From the NCBI GenBank assembly GCA_007134525.1, contig SLKR01000071.1:1-32791 (forward strand): DNA of 32,791 bases, read 5' to 3'. The notes under the pieces are model-generated. The model saw only the letters and a program-made list of their open reading frames with translations, made no database searches and was not told the origin of the DNA. The first letter of the stretch is position 1. The number at the start of each line of letters is the position of its first letter. The translations under genes and the position numbers were made by a program. Source of the DNA: Bacteroidales bacterium (GTDB taxonomy: Bacteria > Bacteroidota > Bacteroidia > Bacteroidales > UBA7960). This document shows, one piece after another, positions 1 to 9,388 of the stretch.

Positions 1-1128
1 GCTCTGAAAAAGGCTGAGGAAAGCGACAGGCTTAAGTCTGCATTTCTTAACAATCTCAGCCATGAGATCCGTACACCATTAAACAGCATAATGGGGTTTT
101 CAAACATACTTGCAGATGAGGATATTGGCAGGGAGGAGTTCAGGCAGTATATAGGGATAATAAATCAGAGCAGTAACCGTCTGCTGCAGATCATAAATGA
201 CATAATCAGTATTTCCAGTATTGAAACCGGAATTGAGCGGGTAAATGAACATGAAACAGACCTATTTAAGGAGCTTGAAAGCTTGTGTTCAGAATATGAA
301 GATACAGCAGCTTCTGAAAATCTCACTTTCAGTTGCATTTGTGGCCTCAGGGAGGCTGAATCGGTTGTTTTATGCGACTGGCAGAAATTATCACAGGTTA
401 TTGGCAATCTGATCCGTAATGCTGTGAGGTTCACCGGCCAGGGAAAAATTGAGCTCTCCTGCAAAAGAAAAGGCGACAGGCTTTGTTTTTCAGTATCGGA
501 TACCGGTATCGGTATACATCCTGAGCATCACGAAGTTATTTTTGAGCGTTTCAGGCAGGTAGCACCAGAAAAGGGTAAGGTGGTTGAAGGCAATGGCCTT
601 GGACTTACCATATCAAAATCTTATGTTGAACTGATGGAAGGTGAAATGTCCGTTTTTTCAGAACCGGGCAAAGGTTCTGTATTTAGTTTTCATATACCTT
701 ACAAGTCCGCAAAAAAGGGCGGGAATCAAAATGAGGCTGATAAAGAAAGTAAAAAGCAGCCTGACAGGGAGTATGTTTTGCTGGTTGCCGAAGATGAACC
801 AAGCAACTACCTTCTGATAGTGAGTATGCTTGAATCATATCCTTACCGGTTAATACACGCTGTAAACGGAGCGGATGCTGTCAGTAAATGCAGGGAAAAC
901 CCTGATATTGACATGATAATTATGGATATCAAGATGCCTGTTATGGGTGGACTGGAAGCTACCCGGACAATAAAGGAGGAGAACCCCGGCATCCCTGTTC
1001 TGGCAGTTACAGCCCATGCACTCGAGGGAGACCGCGACAAGGCCATGGGTGCCGGCTGTGATGACTATCTCAGCAAACCTATCAGTAAAGCTGCGCTTGT
1101 TCAGAAGGTCTCAGATTTGCTGGGTTAA
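1..1128 (+). CDS. Hybrid sensor histidine kinase/response regulator, 3' part (5' end outside window)
   Basis: This is the C-terminal part of a hybrid two-component kinase. The frame is open from base 1, so the gene starts upstream. The window begins just before the H-box FLNNLSHEIRTPLN, whose phospho-accepting His is encoded at 61-63. The ATPase domain follows with an N-box (NLIRNAVRFT), G1 box (DTGIGI), F-box (FERFRQ) and G2 box (GNGLGLTISKS). After a charged linker comes a receiver domain: acidic pair in AEDEPSN, acceptor Asp in MDIKMP, Thr in VTAHA and Lys in LSKPI. All catalytic residues are present, so it should autophosphorylate on His and pass phosphate to its own receiver. No output DNA-binding domain follows. 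The sensory input region is not visible. Its stop codon overlaps the stop of the convergent ATPase gene. Confidence 0.95.
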   Translation, partial: ALKKAEESDRLKSAFLNNLSHEIRTPLNSIMGFSNILADEDIGREEFRQYIGIINQSSNRLLQIINDIISISSIETGIERVNEHETDLFKELESLCSEYEDTAASENLTFSCICGLREAESVVLCDWQKLSQVIGNLIRNAVRFTGQGKIELSCKRKGDRLCFSVSDTGIGIHPEHHEVIFERFRQVAPEKGKVVEGNGLGLTISKSYVELMEGEMSVFSEPGKGSVFSFHIPYKSAKKGGNQNEADKESKKQPDREYVLLVAEDEPSNYLLIVSMLESYPYRLIHAVNGADAVSKCRENPDIDMIIMDIKMPVMGGLEATRTIKEENPGIPVLAVTAHALEGDRDKAMGAGCDDYLSKPISKAALVQKVSDLLG

Positions 1129-3815
1129 CTGTCTCCCCGGATTTTTTGTATGAGGAACTTCTCCAGCTCTACCACCGCAAATACCATAACGCCCCCTGCC
1201 ACAGAGTACCACCAGTAGCTTCCCTTTATGGGGCTGGTTTCGAAGAATGTGTTCATAAAGGGCAGGTAAACAAACACCATCTGAAGTATCACCAGTGCAC
1301 CTGCTGCAATAAATGTGTATTTGTTTGCAAAGAATCCTTTCCCAAGGCTCGGTGTCTTGATCTTGCGGCAGTTGAACAGATAGAACAACTGGCCGGCCAC
1401 CAGGGTGTTTACCGCTATGGTTCTGGAGGCAGCATCTTCGAGGCCATTAGTCTGCATGAGATAGAATACACCCATTGTCAGTCCGCCAATAAGGAATGAA
1501 ACAAAAACTATCCTCCATAAGAAGAGCTTACCCAGGATAGGTTCATCGGGCTCCCTCGGCGGACGCTCCATTACTTCTTCCTCCATTGGCTCAAATGCTA
1601 TTGCAAGGGCTAGGGTAACAGCCGTTACCATGTTCACCCAAAGTATCTGCAGAGGGGTTATCGGCATAACCATCCCCAGCAGAATTGCTGTCATCAACAC
1701 CAGTGCCTCTGCACCATTTGTGGGCAGGATGAACAGCAGGGCCTTGCGTATATTGTCGTAAACCGTACGACCTTCTTCGATGGCATTGACTATAGTAGCG
1801 AAATTATCGTCAGCCAATACCATCTCGGCGGCATCCTTTGAAACATCAGTCCCTTTTATACCCATTGCAATGCCAATATTGGCCATCTTCAGGGCGGGTG
1901 CATCGTTCACACCATCACCTGTCATAGCGCAAAGCCTGCCCTTTTTCTGCAGGGCTTTCACAAGCCGGAGTTTGTGCTCAGGTGTGGTGCGTGCATAGAC
2001 ATCGTACTCCTCAGAAGCCTCCAGAAGATCTTCATCGCTCATCTCCTCCAGCTCCTTTCCCGACAGGGCCTTTTCCCCGTCGCCTATCCCAATCTCCTTG
2101 CCTATTGCTTTTGCGGTGATCACATGGTCGCCGGTAATCATTTTTACCTGAACACCCGCGTTCTTGCACTCCTTAATTGCCTCGACAGCTTCTTCCCTCG
2201 GCGGATCTATTATTCCAACCACACCAAGGAAGATCTTGTTGTGTTCGCAATCATCCTTGTCCAACTCGGTCTTTTCAGATTTATTGTATGCAACTCCAAG
2301 AAGGCGCTGCCCCCTGGACGCCGCCTCTTCGATCTTTTTTACCCAGAATTCCTGGTCAATTTCTCCGTCGCCTTCCTCTTCAAGTTGTTTGGTAGACATC
2401 TCCAGTAACTTTTCTGGCGCCCCGGTTAAAAACACATACTTTTTGCCTTCAACTTCATTAAGGGTAGCAGAGTATTTGTGATCCGACTCGAAGGGTATAC
2501 TGTCAATGCGTTCCGGTTTAAAGTCCTTAAGGCCTGCCTTGAAGCTCATGGTGAGCAGGGCTCCTTCCGTAGGTGTGCCGGTAAGGGCCCACTGCCCTTC
2601 ATCATTTTTATATATTTCTGCGTTATTGCAAACCCTGGCTGCCTGAAGCAACTGCCACAGGACCTTTTCCTTTTCGGGGTCAACTTCACTGTCTTCATGT
2701 TTGAACTTTCCCTCCGGCTTATATCCCGTACCATCAATGGTAAATTCCCTGTCGGCTGTAATCACTGTTCTGGCCGTCATCTCATTGCGTGTAAGGGTGC
2801 CGGTTTTATCAGAACAGATCACATTAACCGAACCAAGTGTCTCTACAGACGGCAGTCGGCGGATAATTGCATTTCGCGCTGCCATGCGCTGTACACCAAT
2901 TGCGAGGGTAATGGTCATAATGGCGGGCAGTCCTTCGGGTATGGATGCCACCACCAGTCCTATCACGGCCATTAAAAGTTCATATATCTCATAATCGCGG
3001 AAAAGGTACCCGAATCCGAAAAACAGCACAGTTACACCCAGTATTACAAGCGACAGCAATTTACCGAACTTCTCTATCTTCTGCAGCAGGGGTGTGGTTA
3101 TTTTCTCAATCTCCGACATCATCCTGTTGATCTTACCCATTTCTGTTGCGGTTCCTGTACCCACTACCACGCCTCTTGCCTTCCCGTAGTTGACCACGGT
3201 ACCTGAAAATGCCATTGATGTCTGGTCGCTGATAATGTCGTCATCGGAAACTGCCCCGGTATCCTTGTCAACACTGGTAGATTCACCTGTAAGGGGTGAT
3301 TCCTCGACCCTTAGGTCTTTTGACATGAACAGCCTGATATCGGCAGGGATCTTATTGCCCGACTTAAGCATCACCACATCACCCGGCACTAATTCCTCTG
3401 CATCTATGGTAATCTTTTTCCCCTCGCGTAACACAACGGCCTCCAGTGAAAGCATCTTCTGGATACTCTCCAGGGCACGTTCAGCCTTCCCCTCCTGTAT
3501 AAAGCCTATCAGTGTGTTTGCAACTACAACCGCCAGTATTACCCAGGTATCGATCCAGTGACCCATCAGAGCTGTAACAACAGCTGCTGCCAATAGCACA
3601 TAGATGAGCATATTGTTGAACTGTGCCAGCAGCCTTTGCCACCATTTACGCTTCGGGCCTTTTGGTATCACATTGCGGCCGTATTTTTCCAGCCTCTTCG
3701 ATGCCTCTTCGGCAGTGAGTCCATTTTCGGCATCGGTTTCAAGCTCCTTAATAACCTTGTCGGCATCCATTGAGTGCCAGTTCCGGTCAAGCAGTTTTTC
3801 TCCCTGATCTGTCAT
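1125..3815 (-). CDS. P2-type cation-transporting ATPase (Ca2+-ATPase/CtpF-like)
   Basis: An 896-residue P-type ATPase, the full length expected for P2 pumps. In order: N-terminal cation ATPase domain (about 12-80), actuator loop TGES (176-179), M4 ion-site motif PEGLP (293-297), phosphorylation motif CSDKTGT (Asp336), hinge motif TGDGVNDAP, then M5-M10. Ion-site residues Glu294 (M4), Asn700 and Glu703 (M5), Asn728 and Thr731 (M6) match SERCA-type pumps. The usual M6 Asp is Ala732, giving NMVTAVTLALAIAFEP, which resembles mycobacterial CtpF-like pumps more than SERCA. It is an inner-membrane ATP-driven pump; Ca2+ is the default guess but the altered site makes the ion uncertain. The gene lies 51 bases behind the T9SS surface protein on the same strand and converges with the kinase gene. 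Confidence 0.93.
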   Translation of the reverse strand: MTDQGEKLLDRNWHSMDADKVIKELETDAENGLTAEEASKRLEKYGRNVIPKGPKRKWWQRLLAQFNNMLIYVLLAAAVVTALMGHWIDTWVILAVVVANTLIGFIQEGKAERALESIQKMLSLEAVVLREGKKITIDAEELVPGDVVMLKSGNKIPADIRLFMSKDLRVEESPLTGESTSVDKDTGAVSDDDIISDQTSMAFSGTVVNYGKARGVVVGTGTATEMGKINRMMSEIEKITTPLLQKIEKFGKLLSLVILGVTVLFFGFGYLFRDYEIYELLMAVIGLVVASIPEGLPAIMTITLAIGVQRMAARNAIIRRLPSVETLGSVNVICSDKTGTLTRNEMTARTVITADREFTIDGTGYKPEGKFKHEDSEVDPEKEKVLWQLLQAARVCNNAEIYKNDEGQWALTGTPTEGALLTMSFKAGLKDFKPERIDSIPFESDHKYSATLNEVEGKKYVFLTGAPEKLLEMSTKQLEEEGDGEIDQEFWVKKIEEAASRGQRLLGVAYNKSEKTELDKDDCEHNKIFLGVVGIIDPPREEAVEAIKECKNAGVQVKMITGDHVITAKAIGKEIGIGDGEKALSGKELEEMSDEDLLEASEEYDVYARTTPEHKLRLVKALQKKGRLCAMTGDGVNDAPALKMANIGIAMGIKGTDVSKDAAEMVLADDNFATIVNAIEEGRTVYDNIRKALLFILPTNGAEALVLMTAILLGMVMPITPLQILWVNMVTAVTLALAIAFEPMEEEVMERPPREPDEPILGKLFLWRIVFVSFLIGGLTMGVFYLMQTNGLEDAASRTIAVNTLVAGQLFYLFNCRKIKTPSLGKGFFANKYTFIAAGALVILQMVFVYLPFMNTFFETSPIKGSYWWYSVAGGVMVFAVVELEKFLIQKIRGDS

Positions 3816-3866
3816 AACGTGTATATATAGTTATTAAAGTCAAAATCAGTTCTGCACATTGCAATA

Positions 3867-6800
3867 CTAATGGTTCCCTGTGAATATACGCCTGGTGGTA
3901 ATATCGTCCAAAGAGACTAACCTGACGATGTATATCCCGGGGGGCAGGCCATGGGGGATTTCATGGTAGGCGCTGGAATCCAGCGACTGCCGGTGCAGGA
4001 CTCTGCCTCCGGTATCGATTATTTCGAGCATCCGGCCTTCTGCCTCCCTGGCAAATCTTATGTGGAGGATCCCGCCATATGTCCTTATATCAGCATATTT
4101 TTCCTGTCCGTCAAGAGAAGCGGCGGAAGTGCCGTAATCCGGTGTTAGGCTTAAAACAAAGCGCTCAGGCTGATCTCCGGCAAGGGCAGTGAACTCATAT
4201 GGGTTGCCCTCAGAGATTTCATGTGTGTGGTCAAGCAGGAGATCTGTCAGGTAAAGGGTGCTGCCGGCAGTGTTCTTATCGAGTTCAAGCAGAAAGCTTC
4301 CGTTTCTCTTTGCTTCAAAGCCGATCCCTGCCTCCACATCCTGCAATGGCCCCGGAATGCTGTGGGTTGAAAGCATATTGCCGTCGGCAATAAAATACAT
4401 ATCAGGAGCATACCCTGGCAGGAAGAGTGCGTCATATTCAAGGTCAAATCCTTCACTGGCCTCCGGAATTATCCTTAACAGTGCCTCCTGTGCAGTACCG
4501 TTTTCATTGTCGCTGACCTTGAGCCTGATCACATCCTCCTGGTCTATGGTGTCATGCAGGCTCTGATGAACCCTGGCTGCGGAGGGAATGGTCAGGGAGC
4601 TAACTGTCTTTTCATCCGGGCCGTAATAAACAAAGAAGCCGCTCATTGAGCTGATGGCCTCGCCCGGAATAATATCGGTATAACTTTGATATGTTGTGTT
4701 CCATCTCTTTGCAATTGACCCGACATCTGAACCCAGCTCCCAGTTTTCATCATTCCAGGAAATCGCGCTGGAAAAAGGATTACCCAGCAGGTTCCAGCCA
4801 TACTGTTTGTCGTCGCCCGACTTGCTCACTGTTACCTCCTTTATGTCTGACACATTTACTATACCTTCAAAGCGGCCAATAACCTCTTCTTCATATGCCA
4901 GCCTGTAACCCTTGCCTATAAGGAAATATTCCATTTCATGGGCACTGTCTTCCTTGCTGCTGACCCATACTTGCTCCTCTTCGTCCCATAGGTGAAACTC
5001 ATAACGCATATCATCAGCCGGGGTCCACATTTCACCGACCGGTTGTTTCTGAACAGGAGATGATACAAGGTGCCAGCCCGTATTGTTGTTATCCTCTTCC
5101 CATGCACCAATACGAGGTGAAATATATCGTTCAGCCCTGGTATATACTCCGCTTGTGTGGTGTATAAGTGATGCTGATCCTTCCTGACCGGCGAGCAGTG
5201 CAACGGATGGTTGCAACGCATCTTCGCCTCCCAGTTTGTATAGGCCCCCGTTTACAGTAAGGTTTACACCGGCTTCTACATAAAGGGTGTTTCCATTTTC
5301 AATGACCAGGTTTTCGAGCGAAAGATCATCATACAGAGCTACATTTCCTTTAATGACCACAGTACTCCGGCCATGGGCAGCGTCCATATCCTCCTGCGAA
5401 TAAACTGTGTATGCAGCATCGACCCTGACATTGTCAATACCTATCTGCCTGCGGTGGCCGGCTGTGCCATCTGCTGTGGTGAACCACCTTATATCAATAA
5501 CATCATCAGGGGAAAGCTCAAGCCCGCTGATATGAGCGGTAACCTTTCTGTCTTCGCCTTCTGCAGTACTGTAATCAAGCACAGGGTAATGAATCCCGTT
5601 AACTGCAACCTCCCAGTGTGGTGTCCCCGAAACTGTCCTGGCTACCCTGCCCGTATATTTGACAAAAAGTTCGTTAATGGTTTCTTCAGTGCTGTTAACA
5701 AGCGAAAGTGTTGCGTTGAAATTATTTGTGGGTGGAGTTGAGGTTAGCTGGAAGCCGAGTACTCCGTTACCCCTGAGTCCTCCGCCGGTACCGGTTCCGA
5801 AATCTCCCCGGTATTCGTAAGCATTATCAAGGTTCCAGCCCGAAGGCAGGGTGGCTATGCTCCTGAACCCATCAAAATCTTGACTGTATGGCAGGCCTGT
5901 CGAGCTTACCTCTCCGCTGGCAAAAACCTCAATCACATCGCCTCCGCCTGTTATATTGATGCTTTCGTTGGTGTAGTTGCCGATTTCGAGGCCGGCCCTC
6001 AGCCTTACATATATATCGGTAGCATCCAGTTCACCATCCTCGTAGGGGATCTCCGTTTGCTGTCCGAATTCGTCTGCGTAAGCAGATACCTCGAAGTGTT
6101 CGCTGCCGCTAATGGCAATATGCCCTGTTTCGGGCTCAAGGTCACGGCCTGTAAGGGAAAACGCCTGTGGTTCAGAGGGACCGAAACCGACTGTATAACT
6201 CAGATTATAGAGTAACCCGGGGCTGGCATAAAGAGTGAATTCCTCCGGCATAAAAACTGCCTTTACAGTATGACTTGAATTCATTGACAAAGAGATTTCG
6301 CTGTCGGCTGAATAATGTCCGTCGTCAATTATCCACTCTGAGAATACCCAGCCATTGTCAGGGATTGCCAGCAGGCTTGACTGACTGCTTTCCGCATAGG
6401 AGTATATACCTTGGCCGGGGTAAGTCCGGCCCTGGCCATCGGGTTCAGCAATCACAATGTCCTGTGTGCTTTCAGGGATAGAAAATTTCCATAGCTTATC
6501 AGACGGTATATCACCGCCTCCCGACAGATATTGATCCTCTGCCCATGCAACGTCGCTGCCTCCCTTCATTCCAAAGATCATACCCTCAATGAAGACTATG
6601 CCTCCTGCATCGTCCCATCCCCCCCATCGGTTATAAGGGGTTTTTTCCATTTCAGTCCAGATGTTCCCGCTGATAGAGTAGCGCATCATCTCCCGTTTCT
6701 GATCCTTTCCCCTGTCCCAGGTCTGTTCTACATAAGCACCTGGAGTATGGTAAATATAGTTGCCCCCGTCCCATGCAAGCATAGAGCCGTCGTCGGCACC

Positions 6801-7916
6801 GTAGGCATGGTCGGCCATGTTCTCCCATTCGCCGCTGTCAACTCCGTAACGCCAGAACTCAGCACCCGTATAATCCCCGACGGGAGAGGTACCGAACTGT
6901 ACGTAGATATAGTCCTGGTCAAGCCCGGTATTGTCGGCCCCTGCCAGAACAGCCGCGTTTCCGGGCCCCTGCCTGTGAGGCAGCCTGCCCATTGCTTCCC
7001 ATTGGTCATTACTGACCGAGTAACGGTACCAGTCATATTTTTCGTAGCTGTATGCCGACCCCGGAAAAAGGTACATATGGTCGTCATTGTCCCAGACCAT
7101 TACTGCACCGTTTCGGGGGTAATTCTGAAACCCGTCGCCGCTGTACTGGTTACCCAGTTCTTCCTGCCATGGTATTTCATGCGAAAGCCCTTCTTCCCAG
7201 TCTCTGTCACCTATATGGTAGCGTGCCATCCATGTTCTCTGGCCTGCGGGGTATCCTCTCAGAATGTATATTGCATCGCTTCCATCGGCAGCCGGACCGT
7301 ATGCTGTACTTATTCCGTAGAGACCTGCGTAGGGGGCGTCGGGCAACTGTTCCCAAATATCTGTTTGGGGATCATAAACATAGAAGTCGTGGAGCATGCC
7401 GTATTGTGTGGTGCCTGCAGGGCCTCCATATGCTACCCTTAAGTAGAGTTTCCCTCCTGCCGCAGCCATACGGACCCCGTTTGCCTCGCCAATTCCCACA
7501 GGTGCATTAGCTGGAGAGGTTGACCATAACACTGCATTTTTGTGAACAACCTCTATCTCCCGGTCTTCACCCTCTATTGTAAAAGGTATAATACGGTCGA
7601 GATAGCCGGTAGAATATGAATAGAGTATATAATCGCCCGGCCCCAGCTCATAGTTTACAAGTCCATCACTGCCGGTTACCTTTTCGTAGTCGGTATCATC
7701 GTCAATAAACAGTACGGCACCTTCCAACGGTACCGCTGTTTCGTCTGTTACCTGCACACTGACAGTAAATGTACCTTTTAATTGCTCTCCGGCAGTCAAT
7801 GGAGGAGGATACAGTCCGGTTACAAGTAAGACGGTTATAAGCAGTTGAAATGTCCTGAGTCTGGTATAGCCTGAGATATTCAAATTCAATATATTTTTAA
7901 ATAGGTGTATTTGCAC
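3867..7916 (-). CDS. Large secreted T9SS surface protein with kelch-like repeats
   Basis: A 1349-residue exported protein. A hydrophobic signal segment (about 24-43) is followed by a carboxypeptidase-regulatory-like beta domain (about 50-115). A kelch-like beta-propeller region (about 150-470) has repeated blocks such as YDPQTDIWEQLP and RYSISGNIWTEM. Next come an InlB-B-type segment ending in SHTVKAVFMP (about 485-555), a beta-sandwich region, a jelly-roll-like block after LPYSQDFDGF (about 670-830), and a C-terminal tail (about 1270-1349) with GGRVLHRQSL and PPGIYIVRL. That tail is typical of type IX secretion type A sorting domains, so the protein is probably moved across the outer membrane and anchored or released at the surface. 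The only sensible start is GTG at 7914-7916; no ATG lies before the signal segment. No catalytic residues are recognised, and the ligand is unknown. Confidence 0.9.
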   Translation of the reverse strand: MQIHLFKNILNLNISGYTRLRTFQLLITVLLVTGLYPPPLTAGEQLKGTFTVSVQVTDETAVPLEGAVLFIDDDTDYEKVTGSDGLVNYELGPGDYILYSYSTGYLDRIIPFTIEGEDREIEVVHKNAVLWSTSPANAPVGIGEANGVRMAAAGGKLYLRVAYGGPAGTTQYGMLHDFYVYDPQTDIWEQLPDAPYAGLYGISTAYGPAADGSDAIYILRGYPAGQRTWMARYHIGDRDWEEGLSHEIPWQEELGNQYSGDGFQNYPRNGAVMVWDNDDHMYLFPGSAYSYEKYDWYRYSVSNDQWEAMGRLPHRQGPGNAAVLAGADNTGLDQDYIYVQFGTSPVGDYTGAEFWRYGVDSGEWENMADHAYGADDGSMLAWDGGNYIYHTPGAYVEQTWDRGKDQKREMMRYSISGNIWTEMEKTPYNRWGGWDDAGGIVFIEGMIFGMKGGSDVAWAEDQYLSGGGDIPSDKLWKFSIPESTQDIVIAEPDGQGRTYPGQGIYSYAESSQSSLLAIPDNGWVFSEWIIDDGHYSADSEISLSMNSSHTVKAVFMPEEFTLYASPGLLYNLSYTVGFGPSEPQAFSLTGRDLEPETGHIAISGSEHFEVSAYADEFGQQTEIPYEDGELDATDIYVRLRAGLEIGNYTNESINITGGGDVIEVFASGEVSSTGLPYSQDFDGFRSIATLPSGWNLDNAYEYRGDFGTGTGGGLRGNGVLGFQLTSTPPTNNFNATLSLVNSTEETINELFVKYTGRVARTVSGTPHWEVAVNGIHYPVLDYSTAEGEDRKVTAHISGLELSPDDVIDIRWFTTADGTAGHRRQIGIDNVRVDAAYTVYSQEDMDAAHGRSTVVIKGNVALYDDLSLENLVIENGNTLYVEAGVNLTVNGGLYKLGGEDALQPSVALLAGQEGSASLIHHTSGVYTRAERYISPRIGAWEEDNNNTGWHLVSSPVQKQPVGEMWTPADDMRYEFHLWDEEEQVWVSSKEDSAHEMEYFLIGKGYRLAYEEEVIGRFEGIVNVSDIKEVTVSKSGDDKQYGWNLLGNPFSSAISWNDENWELGSDVGSIAKRWNTTYQSYTDIIPGEAISSMSGFFVYYGPDEKTVSSLTIPSAARVHQSLHDTIDQEDVIRLKVSDNENGTAQEALLRIIPEASEGFDLEYDALFLPGYAPDMYFIADGNMLSTHSIPGPLQDVEAGIGFEAKRNGSFLLELDKNTAGSTLYLTDLLLDHTHEISEGNPYEFTALAGDQPERFVLSLTPDYGTSAASLDGQEKYADIRTYGGILHIRFAREAEGRMLEIIDTGGRVLHRQSLDSSAYHEIPHGLPPGIYIVRLVSLDDITTRRIFTGNH

Positions 7917-7997
7917 TTAAAAGAAGGCAGGCTGGTCTTTAAAAAAAGGTATTACAGACGACCGTTAAACCCTCATTTTCAACCGTTCAGCCTACAG

Positions 7998-8005
7998 CAA
8001 ATATA
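7998..8005 (-). promoter_or_regulatory. Candidate -7 box (TATATTTG) for the T9SS surface protein gene
   Basis: On the minus strand this reads TATATTTG, a perfect match to the Bacteroidota sigma factor -7 consensus TAnnTTTG, about 80 bases upstream of the GTG start. No good TTTG -33 element sits 19-21 bases further upstream, so the call rests on the -7 box and position alone. Confidence 0.45.
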
Positions 8006-8050
8006 AGGCTTTTCCGTAATTCATCTTTTTAACCTCAGGCAGGTAAATTG

Positions 8051-8086
8051 AAAACCTCCTGCGGAAACATTCTCCACAAGAGGTTT
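8051..8086 (-). terminator. Probable intrinsic terminator after the TspO-like gene
   Basis: On the minus strand, AAACCTC pairs with GAGGTTT (7 bp) around an inner stem GTGGA/TCCGC with a 7-base loop, followed by TTTTCAATTT. It starts about 29 bases after the stop codon at 8115. The T tract is interrupted, so the strength is uncertain. Confidence 0.6.
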
Positions 8087-8114
8087 AAAAAGGCTGGTAT
8101 CCAAAAGAATTATA

Positions 8115-8843
8115 CTATGTTAGAGGACTCTTATGAAATGCCGTTATATAAAAAGTGTATATGGTCAGGGCTGCAATCAGTACCGCTGCAATTAAGGCAC
8201 TTGTCGCAATTGCCTGATAGTCGGCCTGACGGTTTATGTATATTCCGGTAAAGGCCCATATTACGGCCAGACCAAGGAAAGGGTTACTCATCTGATAAAG
8301 TGTAAGGGAGGTTATCAGCAGGCCCGCACCAATCATTATGATTGCCCATACCTGGTCAGCAATGCCCCATCCCCCCCAGTTATAGTTTACCAGCAATGCA
8401 GTGGCATTTGCTATTGCAGCAATGCATATCCATCCGAGGTATATTCCGAATGCGGCCCTGATTATTCCCACAGGATGGTTGCGCAGTTGCAGGTTTATGT
8501 AAACCAGGCTTATCAGCAATACTGCCATTATCATTATTGACAAAGGAAGTTTTTCATAATGCCAGGCAAGTATCCAGAGGGAGTTCAGTATGCAGCTTAT
8601 AGCAAATGCCCACCCTATTGCCTCTGTTACGGTGTTATTTTGTGTTCTGAACTGCAGCACCACAAATACAGCCAAAAGCAGGTATATCACTCCCCATATT
8701 GAAAACGTAATGCCGGCCGGCACAAACAGGTTGGGATACTGGGCAGAGAGTCCACCTGTTGTGTTGCCATTTATGGGAAGTGCATTTGCCAGGTAGTTCA
8801 TTACCACCATTACAACAAAGCTTATAAGGTTAATGTATCTCAT
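8115..8843 (-). CDS. TspO/tryptophan-rich sensory protein-like membrane protein
   Basis: A 242-residue protein that is almost entirely hydrophobic, with about seven predicted membrane helices. The first 70 residues contain the segments NYLANALPINGNTTG and LFVPAGITFSIWGVIYLLLA, which characterise a bacterial family usually annotated as tryptophan-rich sensory (TspO/MBR-like) protein. It is longer than classical five-helix TspO, and the classical WxPP tryptophan motif is not evident, so the functional label is weak. It should sit in the inner membrane. Start ATG at 8841-8843; the 92-base spacer to 8936 is divergent and AT-rich. It is transcribed alone, with a hairpin terminator behind it. Ligand and role cannot be told from the sequence. 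Confidence 0.75.
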   Translation of the reverse strand: MRYINLISFVVMVVMNYLANALPINGNTTGGLSAQYPNLFVPAGITFSIWGVIYLLLAVFVVLQFRTQNNTVTEAIGWAFAISCILNSLWILAWHYEKLPLSIMIMAVLLISLVYINLQLRNHPVGIIRAAFGIYLGWICIAAIANATALLVNYNWGGWGIADQVWAIIMIGAGLLITSLTLYQMSNPFLGLAVIWAFTGIYINRQADYQAIATSALIAAVLIAALTIYTFYITAFHKSPLT

Positions 8844-8935
8844 GGCGGAAGTTTTGTGGTTCTGCTTGTAAAAATAAGGAAAACAAGGAATATTTATATA
8901 ATTTTATACACTCATTTAAATATACTTTTTACGAT

Positions 8936-9388
8936 ATGAAGAAATTTATATTGATGACACTTTTGCTGTCTTTGGCACAACTCACGTATAGCCAGTCAGC
9001 ACGTATTGAGGGCCTTTGGCTTACAGAGGAAGGACAGTCGCAGATAGAGATATTTCAGAAGGCCGGCAACAGTTTTTATGGCCGGATTGTATGGCTTGAC
9101 GAGCCTCTTGATGATAACGGCCGGCCTAAGCTTGATAAGGAAAATTCTGACAGGGCACTGCGCCGCAGACCAATAATGGGCCTTGAGATCCTTGAAGGGT
9201 TTTCCTATGACGTATCCAGGGATGAGTGGAGCGGTGGTACTATATACGACCCTGAGAACGGCCGGACCTACAGTGCCTATATAAGGCTTGAGGGCAGAAA
9301 TACTCTCAGATTACGGGGCTATGTTATGGGTATGCGCTTTATGGGGCGCACTACCGAATGGACCAGGGAGCTGCGAAAAAGGGAGTAA
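8936..9388 (+). CDS. Secreted DUF2147 domain protein
   Basis: A 150-residue protein with a signal peptide (residues 1-20, ending LTYSQS). The rest is one DUF2147 domain: a start like IEGLWLTEEGQSQIEIF, the segment FYGRIVWLDEPLDD, a central NGRPKLDKENSD, GLEILEGFSYD, the hallmark WSGGTIYDPENGRTY, and a C-terminal LRLRGYVMGMRFMGRTTEW. Family members are exported small beta-barrel-like proteins of unknown function. It is monocistronic and divergent from the TspO-like gene, and its stop codon sits in the loop of a bidirectional terminator shared with the next gene. No clear TAnnTTTG box was found upstream. Confidence 0.92.
   Translation: MKKFILMTLLLSLAQLTYSQSARIEGLWLTEEGQSQIEIFQKAGNSFYGRIVWLDEPLDDNGRPKLDKENSDRALRRRPIMGLEILEGFSYDVSRDEWSGGTIYDPENGRTYSAYIRLEGRNTLRLRGYVMGMRFMGRTTEWTRELRKRE

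Noticed and set aside
6531-7442. 303-codon open frame on the plus strand inside the T9SS surface protein gene
   Set aside because: It is antisense to a strongly supported gene, has no domain signal, and is rich in Cys, Pro and Val as expected from reversed codons.
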